A DNA stretch of 38,224 nucleotides, taken from positions 44,966-83,189 of the forward strand of contig NZ_LMEY01000003.1 of NCBI RefSeq assembly GCF_001426665.1. The letters are read 5' to 3'. The notes beneath the pieces were generated by a model. It was not told where the DNA came from and did no database searches. It saw only the letters and a program-made list of their open reading frames with translations. Below are positions 32,101 through 38,224 of the stretch, piece after piece (the first letter of the stretch is position 1; every line of letters starts with the position of its first letter). Both the position numbers and the translations under genes were made by a program. Source of the DNA: Rhizobium sp. Root1334 (GTDB taxonomy: Bacteria; Pseudomonadota; Alphaproteobacteria; Rhizobiales; Rhizobiaceae).

Positions 32101-34581
32101 AGCATTGCGGCGGAAGGTGGCGAGATCGATGTTCCGATTACCGAGGATTTCGGTGCTGGCGCCTATGTCACCGCAACGCTTTATCGTCCGGGCGATGCGC
32201 AGGAAAGCCGCATGCCGATGCGGTCCATCGGCATCAAGTGGCTCGCCGTCGATCCGGCCGAGCGCAAGCTGTCCGTCAAACTCGATCTGCCGGAAAAGAC
32301 TATGCCACGCCAGACATTGAATATCCCGGTCGAGGTCACCGGGGCAGGGGTAGGTGACGAAGCCTATGTTACGGTTGCCGCAGTCGATGTCGGCATTCTC
32401 AACCTGACCCGCTACGAGGCGCCCGATCCGGACGGCTGGTATTTCGGCCAGCGCCAGCTCGGCCTTGAAATCCGCGACCTCTACGGACGGCTGATCGATG
32501 GCTCGCTCGGAGCGACCGGGCGCCTGCGCACCGGCGGCGATGGCGGCCAGATGGCGCTGCAGGGCAAGCCGCCGACCGAGAAGCTGGTGGCGTTCTTCTC
32601 CGGCCCCGTCCAGCTCGATGCAAACGGCAAGGCGATCATCAGCTTCGACATTCCGCAATTCAACGGCACGGCCCGTGTCATGGCCGTTGCCTGGTCGAAG
32701 GCCGGTGTCGGCCACGCTTCGACCGATGTCGTCATCCGCGATCCGGTCGTGGTCACGGCGAGCATGCCGCAATTCCTGGCCCCCGGCGACAAGGCAGAGC
32801 TTCGGCTCGACATCGCCAATACCGACGGCCCGGCCGGCGACCTGAAACTCAATGTGACAAGCAGTTCCTCCGTTGTGATCGATGCGGCGCAAGCGCAGCA
32901 GACATTCAACGTCAAGCCGGGTAGTAAATTCGACCTGACATTGCCGCTCTCCGGTGTCCACCCGGGAGATGGAGCGATCAACATCGAACTGACCAGCGCC
33001 GACGGCCTGTCGCTGCAACAATCGGTTTCCGTTCCGGTGCGCCCAGCCGCCCTGCCGTTGACGACCCGGCATCCCCTGACCATAGAGCCGAACGCCAGCC
33101 TGAAGGTCGATGGCGATCTGTTGGCCGAAAGCATGCTGCAGGGGTCGGCCGTCAGCATCAGCGTCACCCGCTCCGCTGCCTTCGATATTCCAGCCCTGCT
33201 GACATCGCTCGACCGTTATCCCTATGGCTGCGCCGAACAGACGACCAGCCGGGCTCTGCCTCTGCTTTATCTCAGCGAACTGGCCAAACAATCCGGCCTG
33301 CCGGAAGATGGCGATGTCCAGAAGCGCGTGCAGGAGGCAATCTATCGGGTTCTGTCCTATCAGTCCTCCACCGGCAGCTTCGGCCTCTGGAGCCCCGGTT
33401 CCGGCGATCTCTGGCTCGACGCCTACGTCACGGACTTCCTAACGCGGGCACGCGAACAGAAATACCAGGTGCCGGACCAGGCCATGATTCAGGCGCTCGA
33501 CAATCTGCAGAACGCGATGAGCTACGATATCGACATGAAGAGCCAGGGCAATGAAATTGCCTATTCTCTTTATGTGCTTGCCCGCAACCGCAAGGCTGCC
33601 ATCAGCGACCTGCGGTATTACGCCGACACCAAGCTCGCCGAATTCCCGACGCCGCTGTCGAAGGGACATCTGGCCGCGGCTCTCGCCCTTTATGGCGATG
33701 CGCAGCGCTCGCAGAGCATTTTCGAAGATGCGCTGCAGATGTCGACTGCGACGGCAAGTAATGCCAGCCTTGATCGCTCCGATTATGGCTCGGCTCTGCG
33801 TGATGATGCTGCTGTTCTGACATTGGCCGCGGAAGCGCGGCCCGTGCCGACGATCATTCCGCAACTTGCCAAGATCGTTGCCCGCGAATGGGAGCAGAAG
33901 TCCTATACGAGCACGCAGGAGCAGATGTGGACGCTGATGGCGGCCCGCGCCATCCAGGGTGGCGACAGTGACCTCAATCTCGACATCAATGGCACGCCGC
34001 GTACCGGCGGCTATGCGGCACGGCTGACTGGTGACGAAGTCCTCGATCAGCCGGTGACGATCACCAACCGGTCGAGCGAACCGGTGGCTGCCGTCGTGAC
34101 GACGGTTGCCGCGCCGGCATTTCCTCTGCCTGCCGGCGGCAACGGTTTCACTATCGAGCGTACCTATTACACGCTCGACGGCGAACAGGCGAATGTCACA
34201 GAAGCCAGGCAGAACGAGCGTTATGTCGTCGTCATCAACGCCACGGAAAGCAACACCTGGCCGTCGCGCGTGCTGATCACCGATCTTCTGCCGGCCGGTT
34301 TCGAGATCGACAATCCGACGCTGGTCGATAGCGCCAAGCTGTCGAACTTCGAATGGATCGGCGAAGTCGAGGCCGCTCATACAGAGTTCCGCAGCGACCG
34401 TTTTGTCGCCGCCTTCGACCGGACGGCCGGTGACAACCGCACGATCACTGTCGCCTATGTCGTTCGCGCCGTCACACCCGGTACCTACGATCATCCGGCG
34501 GCCAGCATCGAGGACATGTACCGGCCGCAATTCTCCGCGCGCTCCGCGATCGGGCGCATGGAGGTTCAGGCGGTCCAATAA
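29128..34581 (+). CDS. Bacterial alpha-2-macroglobulin with N-terminal Apple/PAN-like segment
   Basis: This 1817-residue periplasmic protein is of the YfhM type, thought to trap proteases that enter the periplasm. The signal peptide ends LVHA (cleavage near residue 23) without a lipobox cysteine, so unlike E. coli YfhM it should be soluble. Residues 30-95 form an Apple/PAN-like segment with cysteines 54, 58, 64 and 76, followed by a helical TPR-like stretch (about 145-250). Macroglobulin beta domains follow, and the thioester motif GCAEQ has C1368 and Q1371, so the covalent trap appears intact. The alpha-helical thioester domain runs to about 1640. ATG 29128 is chosen since GGGGAGGA is 9 nt upstream; TTG 29122 is too close. 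The stop overlaps pbpC, the usual partner. Confidence 0.92.
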   Translation: MRAFIRFSAIALSVLAFSPLVHAAETGRHIVTTQDGDYFGFDLRTEQNVSLADCEKVCVADSSCRAFTYNPKVKWCFLKSDYNTLNTFTGAVAGKVIDAAAAEPDIGAPPALPFVTEQLLTDARATKENLSVLADQDDLGLNGRKAEAYRELTAGNVGPALKAFQGALSITPDDGALWIEAARAANRVFGNSDFATQASLAALNAYQLSRTTQARAEALAVLATALKNAENFRAALSAYKASLELVEAKSVRADYIDLRTRQGFRVTEHTIDSDSATPRVCVQFSEPLVKAGVDYTPFVLLDGATPKAVEAKGSEICVEGLTHGQRYKVAFRSGLPSSVDEPLEANVNLDVYIPDRAAMVRFTGDSFVLPGTARRGIPIVSVNTASANLKLYRIGDRNIASLLTASQFLTQLDGYSAQRIQDENGEIVWQGSIDIATDLNKEVVTSFPVDEALPQRKPGVYVLTAVSATGASNEWDSQATQWFVISDIGLSTYSGTDGLSVFARSLASAKQIAGIELTLLAKNNEILGTATTDSDGRATFDAGLLRGTAAMTPAVITAKSGADDFVFLDLTRAGFDLSDRGVTGRAAPGAIDVLTWTERGIYRAGETVHVSALARDSASVAIEKLPLTFIFMRPDGVEDRRVVSDGGLAGGYALDLPLQPNAMRGTWTVQIFTDPKGTAISEKQFQVDDFVPDRVEFDMASTVKQIEIDTPAPITIDGRFLYGAPAAGLELEGEVGLKPTRESSDFKGYFFGLADEEATEDSRTTLEGLEPLDEDGKATFDVTLTDIPSTTQLLNANITVRVQEAGGRAVERSLTLPVKPAGAMIGIKPEFSGDLAENAVGKFHVIAIDESGAKQAKTGLSWKLLRVEQDYQWYRDGTAWKYEPVTSTKQVSTGKLDVTTDGGEIAVSAGWGRYRLEVETADIDGPTSSVEFDSGWYVTASSTETPDGLEVALDKQNYAIGETAKLRVSPRFAGEVLVTIGSEKLIATQTASIAAEGGEIDVPITEDFGAGAYVTATLYRPGDAQESRMPMRSIGIKWLAVDPAERKLSVKLDLPEKTMPRQTLNIPVEVTGAGVGDEAYVTVAAVDVGILNLTRYEAPDPDGWYFGQRQLGLEIRDLYGRLIDGSLGATGRLRTGGDGGQMALQGKPPTEKLVAFFSGPVQLDANGKAIISFDIPQFNGTARVMAVAWSKAGVGHASTDVVIRDPVVVTASMPQFLAPGDKAELRLDIANTDGPAGDLKLNVTSSSSVVIDAAQAQQTFNVKPGSKFDLTLPLSGVHPGDGAINIELTSADGLSLQQSVSVPVRPAALPLTTRHPLTIEPNASLKVDGDLLAESMLQGSAVSISVTRSAAFDIPALLTSLDRYPYGCAEQTTSRALPLLYLSELAKQSGLPEDGDVQKRVQEAIYRVLSYQSSTGSFGLWSPGSGDLWLDAYVTDFLTRAREQKYQVPDQAMIQALDNLQNAMSYDIDMKSQGNEIAYSLYVLARNRKAAISDLRYYADTKLAEFPTPLSKGHLAAALALYGDAQRSQSIFEDALQMSTATASNASLDRSDYGSALRDDAAVLTLAAEARPVPTIIPQLAKIVAREWEQKSYTSTQEQMWTLMAARAIQGGDSDLNLDINGTPRTGGYAARLTGDEVLDQPVTITNRSSEPVAAVVTTVAAPAFPLPAGGNGFTIERTYYTLDGEQANVTEARQNERYVVVINATESNTWPSRVLITDLLPAGFEIDNPTLVDSAKLSNFEWIGEVEAAHTEFRSDRFVAAFDRTAGDNRTITVAYVVRAVTPGTYDHPAASIEDMYRPQFSARSAIGRMEVQAVQ

Positions 34582-36665
34582 TGTCTCTCTGGGCGAAAAT
34601 CTGCGCCGCATTGGTAGGCTCTGCGCTTGTGTGCATCGCCATCATGGCAGGCATTGACGAGGCGGATCGCGCCTATCCGCCGCCGCTTGAAGAAGCGCGC
34701 ACGGTATCGGCTGAAGTGCTGGATGCGGACGGGCAATTGCTGCGCGCCTTTGCGACACCGGAGGGACGCTGGCGGCTGCAGACGACGGCAAAAGATGTCG
34801 ATCCGCAATTCGTCCGCATGCTGATTGCCTATGAGGACCAGCGGTTCTGGGAACACAAGGGCGTCGATCCGTGGGCTTTGATGCGCGCCGCCTGGCAGTT
34901 CGCAACCCATGGGCGGATCGTCTCGGGCGCCTCGACACTGTCGATGCAGGTGGCGCGACTGATCGAACCACGCGAAGGCCGTTCCCTTGCAGCAAAATTC
35001 CGCCAGCTTGCCCGCGCCATACAGATCGAGCGGCGCCTGAGCAAGGCCGAAATCCTCGATCTCTATCTCACCCATGCGCCTTATGGCGGCAATCTCGAAG
35101 GTATCCGCGCCGCCAGTCTTGCCTATTTCGGCAAGGAGCCACGACGTCTCAGCGTCTCCGAGGCGGCCCTGTTGGTTGCCCTTCCGCAGCTGCCTGAAAA
35201 ACGGCGGCCGGATCGATACCTGAAAGCGGCGGAACTGGCGCGCCAGCGGGTGCTGGAACGTTTGGCCGTGTCCGCAGTGATTGGTGAAGGGGAGGCGGAG
35301 CGCGCCGCATCTGTTACAGTCCCGAACCGGCGCCTGCAACTGCCGGCCTTTGCCGCCCATGTTGCCGAAGCAGCATTGCGCAAGGAACCGAAGGTCGTTC
35401 AACATCAGACGACGCTGCGCCGCACGATCCAGAAGGGTCTGGAAACAGTCGCCAAGGAAGCGGCTGCCCGGCTTGGCCCGAAAGTCTCGATCGCCATGGT
35501 CATGGCAGATGCGCGCACCGGCGAAATCGTCGGAGAACTTGGGTCCGCCGATTACTTCGACGCCAGCCGTTCCGGCTGGATCGACATGACGCGCATCTCG
35601 CGCTCGCCTGGTTCGACCCTGAAACCGTTCATCTACGGCCTCGCCTTCGAGGAGGGGCTCGTTTCCCAGGAAACCATCATCGAGGACAGGCCAGCCGATT
35701 TCTTCGGCTACCGGCCACGCAATTTCGACATGACCTATCAGGGCGATGTCAGTATTCGTCAGGCACTGCAGCTGTCTCTCAACGTTCCCGCCGTGCGGCT
35801 TTTGGATTCCGTCGGTCCGACACGGTTGATGGTACGGTTCCGTCGTGCAGAAGTGCGGCCTATCCTGCCGCCGAATGAGGCGCCCGGTCTGGCCATCGGC
35901 CTTGGCGGCTTGGGCATCAACCTGAAGGATCTCGTGCAGCTCTATGCCGCCCTCGCCAATCGCGGCAAGCCGGTCCGGCTCGGCGATGGCATCCGCGAAC
36001 AACCGGGTGCGCTCGAGAACGAACCGCTTCTCGACCCCGTTGCCACATGGCAGGTTGCCGACATCCTCTCCGGCGTACTGCCCCCGGTTGGCGCCGTCCA
36101 GCGCGGCATCGCCTACAAGACCGGAACGAGCTACGGCTACCGCGATGCCTGGTCGGTCGGCTTTGATGGCCGTTACGTTCTCGGCGTGTGGGTCGGTCGC
36201 CCGGACAATGGCGCAGTTCCCGGCCTCACCGGCTACGGCACCGCAGCCCCGATCCTGTTCGAAGGCTTTGCCAAATCCGGTGTCGCCATGACGCCGCTGC
36301 CGCGCGCTCCGGCCGGTGCGGTGCGCATTGCCCATGCCGAATTGCCGATCAGCCAGCGCCGTTTTTCGATGACGGCAAATGGTCTCGTTTCGGCAACGGT
36401 GCGCGAGGCGGCGCCGCAGATCGTCTATCCCCCGGAAGGTGCGCGCGTTGAACTCGGCGTCGACACCGCCGGAACGCCAATGCCGCTGGTTCTCAAACTG
36501 CAGGGCGGAAGGGCGCCCTTCCGCTGGCTTGCCAACGGCAAGCCTCTGCCGGAGACATCACGCCGCCGGGTCAATCAATGGATACCCGACGGTGCAGGTT
36601 ATTCCACGCTGACCGTCATCGACGCAGCCGGGCGCGCGGCAAGCGTGCGGGTTTTTCTCAACTAG
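34581..36665 (+). CDS. pbpC: Penicillin-binding protein 1C
   Basis: This 694-residue bifunctional class A type protein is anchored by one N-terminal helix (residues 6-23). The glycosyltransferase domain (GT51) carries the catalytic glutamate E85 in YEDQRFWEHKGVD. The transpeptidase domain has S345-T-L-K348 (SxxK), S399-L-N401 (SxN) and K513-T-G (KTG), all intact. The tail from about residue 600 matches the BiPBP C-terminal domain. The start codon overlaps the macroglobulin stop by one base (TAATG), so the two are translationally coupled. In many Gram-negative bacteria the pair is found together, and is thought to link envelope repair with protease defence. Confidence 0.94.
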   Translation: MSLWAKICAALVGSALVCIAIMAGIDEADRAYPPPLEEARTVSAEVLDADGQLLRAFATPEGRWRLQTTAKDVDPQFVRMLIAYEDQRFWEHKGVDPWALMRAAWQFATHGRIVSGASTLSMQVARLIEPREGRSLAAKFRQLARAIQIERRLSKAEILDLYLTHAPYGGNLEGIRAASLAYFGKEPRRLSVSEAALLVALPQLPEKRRPDRYLKAAELARQRVLERLAVSAVIGEGEAERAASVTVPNRRLQLPAFAAHVAEAALRKEPKVVQHQTTLRRTIQKGLETVAKEAAARLGPKVSIAMVMADARTGEIVGELGSADYFDASRSGWIDMTRISRSPGSTLKPFIYGLAFEEGLVSQETIIEDRPADFFGYRPRNFDMTYQGDVSIRQALQLSLNVPAVRLLDSVGPTRLMVRFRRAEVRPILPPNEAPGLAIGLGGLGINLKDLVQLYAALANRGKPVRLGDGIREQPGALENEPLLDPVATWQVADILSGVLPPVGAVQRGIAYKTGTSYGYRDAWSVGFDGRYVLGVWVGRPDNGAVPGLTGYGTAAPILFEGFAKSGVAMTPLPRAPAGAVRIAHAELPISQRRFSMTANGLVSATVREAAPQIVYPPEGARVELGVDTAGTPMPLVLKLQGGRAPFRWLANGKPLPETSRRRVNQWIPDGAGYSTLTVIDAAGRAASVRVFLN

Positions 36666-36853
36666 AATCATCCCCGATTTCAGACCTGTAGCTGTCATCA
36701 GTCAAGGAACTGGCAACTCCGAATAGTCCCCTCTCATCAATGGGGATTCCCGAATCTGGCCTCATGATCTATCAGTAAGAGAAGATTCGATCCGATCTGA
36801 TTCGAAATCGCGCTTGGCCGTGATCCATCCGCGAAGAAATTGACGGAGGCATA
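36666..36853. promoter_or_regulatory. Region between pbpC and bcsN
   Basis: This 188-bp interval separates cell-wall and cellulose genes and should hold the bcs promoter. No clear -35/-10 pair, terminator or RNA element was found. A GGAGGC ends close before the bcsN TTG start. Confidence 0.4.
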
Positions 36854-37780
36854 TTGTCCTTTCCACGAACCCCAGCCATTCGATATACGCTTGCCGGCAT
36901 CGTCGTGACGCTCGGTCTTGCAGGCTGTGGTGCCCGTGAAGGCGTGAGGCTGTCCGATACCGTAACCACAGTGCCCAATGAGACCGCATTTGCCCTGCCA
37001 GGCCCTGGCGGACCGGCCATCGTCAACATCGTCGAGCGCACGTTCAGAAATGCGACCCAGCAGGACATCCTCCTGTTCACATCGGCATCCACGCCCGGCC
37101 AGAATGTCATGCGCGTGCAACTGTTCGGACCCGTCGGATCGAAGTTCGAAGGAACGCGGTCTCTTGGCTACTCATCCGTGCGGGCGAGCGAAATCGCCAG
37201 GGAAATGCGCAGCGCCCTTCCCGGAATCGCGCTCAAGCAGTCGCCGATCTACCTGCAGAACAATTACGGCCCCTTCAGCTATGCCTATGGCCGTGGCCGC
37301 GGCAACGATGCCTGCCTTTATGGCTGGCAGCAGATCCGTTCGCCGGAGGATGCGCGAACGGCTTTCCAGAATCGTGGCACGATCCAGGTTCGCCTGCGGC
37401 TCTGCGAAGAGAATGCCAGCGAAGAGAAGCTGGTGAGCAACATGTATGGCTACACGATCCGCGGCGCCTTCAATGCAGCCGGCTGGAACCCTTACGGGGA
37501 GCCGCCAAGCGTCGACCCGACATTGGGCCGGAGCGGACATCCGATCTATCCCAAGACGCAAGACCTGCATGACAATGTGATGCCGGTCGTCGAGGTCGAG
37601 CGCCCACGCCCTGCCGTGCGGTCCCGGCAAGTCGTTGTTGCCAGCGAAAAGATCGAGCCAGTCAAACAACCGGCAGCGGAAGAAACCATTCCTTTACCAA
37701 CAACGGGGGATATCAGTGGGATCGTTGTGCCTTCGCCGGATTGTGTGAACCAATCAGCGGATGCCGGACGATGCAAGTAA
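36854..37780 (+). CDS. bcsN: Cellulose biosynthesis lipoprotein BcsN (TTG start)
   Basis: This 308-residue protein matches my recollection of the BcsN family that opens rhizobial cellulose operons. The N-terminus has a lipoprotein signal with lipobox L22-A-G-C25. The mature protein contains NETAFALPGPGGPAIVNIVE, then GRGRGNDACLYGWQQIR and a proline-rich tail from about residue 215. The first codon is TTG 36854, 4 nt after ACGGAGGC; no ATG lies in frame nearby that would keep the signal sequence. The next gene, 107 bp downstream, is bcsA-like, which supports the call. Its exact role in cellulose export is not established to my knowledge. Confidence 0.85.
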   Translation: MSFPRTPAIRYTLAGIVVTLGLAGCGAREGVRLSDTVTTVPNETAFALPGPGGPAIVNIVERTFRNATQQDILLFTSASTPGQNVMRVQLFGPVGSKFEGTRSLGYSSVRASEIAREMRSALPGIALKQSPIYLQNNYGPFSYAYGRGRGNDACLYGWQQIRSPEDARTAFQNRGTIQVRLRLCEENASEEKLVSNMYGYTIRGAFNAAGWNPYGEPPSVDPTLGRSGHPIYPKTQDLHDNVMPVVEVERPRPAVRSRQVVVASEKIEPVKQPAAEETIPLPTTGDISGIVVPSPDCVNQSADAGRCK

Positions 37781-37841
37781 CTTCGGCATGATCCGAACTG
37801 CCGGATGCAATTTGAGTTGACCATGGCGTTTTGAGGGTTTT

Positions 37842-37864
37842 GCCGGCATTGGCGTGCCACCGGC
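37842..37864 (+). promoter_or_regulatory. Small hairpin between bcsN and bcsA
   Basis: GCCGG (37842-37846) pairs with CCGGC (37860-37864), with TGGC/GCCA able to extend the stem inside. It sits 24 bp before the bcsA start and could adjust bcsN to bcsA expression. Weak evidence. Confidence 0.3.
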
Positions 37865-37887
37865 AGGCCTCCTGAAGGGTACCAACC

Positions 37888-38224
37888 ATGCGCAAAGCGA
37901 GCATCGTTCTTTTCTGGGGAATCGCTTCCCTTTGCGTGATTGCGCTGGTTACCCTGCCGATCAACCTGCAGACCCAGCTGATTGCCAGCATCGCCGTCGT
38001 CACGTTCATGGCTGCTCTGAAGATTCTGAGAGCAGAGGGAACCTGGCGTCTCACGGCGCTTGCGTTCGGCACGGCAATCGTGATGCGTTACGTCTACTGG
38101 CGCACGACCAGCACGCTGCCGCCGGTCAATCAGCTTGAAAACTTCATTCCGGCCTTCCTGCTCTATCTGGCTGAAATGTACAGCGTGATGATGCTGGCGC
38201 TGAGCCTGTTCGTCGTTGCCATGC
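37888..38224 (+). CDS. bcsA: Cellulose synthase catalytic subunit, N-terminal part (window edge)
   Basis: The frame from ATG 37888 runs off the window, showing 112 residues. It starts with membrane helices (IVLFWGIASLCVIALVTLPI and another at about 30-47) followed by LRAEGTWRLTALAFGTAIVMRYVYWRTTST, the usual opening of bacterial cellulose synthases of the BcsA/CelA type before the glycosyltransferase domain. The catalytic motifs and the PilZ domain would lie beyond the edge. The call rests on this N-terminus and on bcsN immediately upstream. Confidence 0.85.
   Translation, partial: MRKASIVLFWGIASLCVIALVTLPINLQTQLIASIAVVTFMAALKILRAEGTWRLTALAFGTAIVMRYVYWRTTSTLPPVNQLENFIPAFLLYLAEMYSVMMLALSLFVVAM

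Noticed and set aside
32080..33291. A 403-residue minus-strand open frame inside the macroglobulin gene
   Set aside because: Shadow of the macroglobulin frame, which is continuous for 1817 codons with the thioester motif.
34566..36335. A 589-residue minus-strand open frame opposite pbpC
   Set aside because: Composition is that of a shadow frame, and pbpC has all catalytic motifs on the plus strand.

Overview
The window looks like chromosome or chromid DNA of an alphaproteobacterium, most likely a member of the Rhizobiaceae (Rhizobium, Agrobacterium, Neorhizobium or Ensifer type). The pointers are a thuEFGKA-type trehalose operon with a divergent LacI regulator, four different ABC importers packed side by side, and a rhizobial-type cellulose locus opening with bcsN. 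The genus is inferred from gene content, not measured.

Layout. Positions 1-4913 on the minus strand carry a disaccharide uptake and oxidation operon (thuE, F, G, K, A). It is read leftwards and cut by the window edge inside thuA. A divergent LacI-family regulator (thuR-like) lies at 5284-6297, and the shared intergenic region holds two perfect LacI-type palindromes. Everything to the right is on the plus strand. Positions 6611-11578 are a complete peptide/nickel-family ABC importer whose first permease gene seems to start at an ATA codon. Positions 11579-12514 have no intact gene, only a possible decayed LacI-type fragment, a short direct repeat and a strong hairpin. Positions 12515-20323 form a seven-gene operon: a cytoplasmic GH20 beta-N-acetylhexosaminidase, a GNAT acetyltransferase and a second SBP_bac_5-type importer. 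This layout suggests uptake of chitooligosaccharides followed by hydrolysis inside the cell.

Positions 20702-25337 encode a branched-chain amino acid type (HAAT) importer, livKHMGF-like, of unknown substrate. After it come a 130-residue protein I do not recognise, an FAD/NAD(P)-binding oxidoreductase and an SsuD-type alkanesulfonate monooxygenase with all the catalytic residues I could align. Positions 29128-36665 encode a periplasmic bacterial alpha-2-macroglobulin (thioester motif CAEQ) with an N-terminal Apple/PAN-like segment, overlapping pbpC (penicillin-binding protein 1C). The window ends in a cellulose operon: lipoprotein bcsN with a TTG start, then the beginning of bcsA.

A recurring design feature is that all four solute-binding-protein genes are followed by a GC-rich hairpin before the first permease. 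This is a plausible way to keep the binding protein in excess. No tRNA, rRNA, insertion sequence, CRISPR array or integrase was seen. Most of the window is well-known transport and envelope biology. The parts most worth a second look are the ATA start, the acetyltransferase in the chitooligosaccharide operon, the possible organosulfur gene group, and the Apple-domain macroglobulin.
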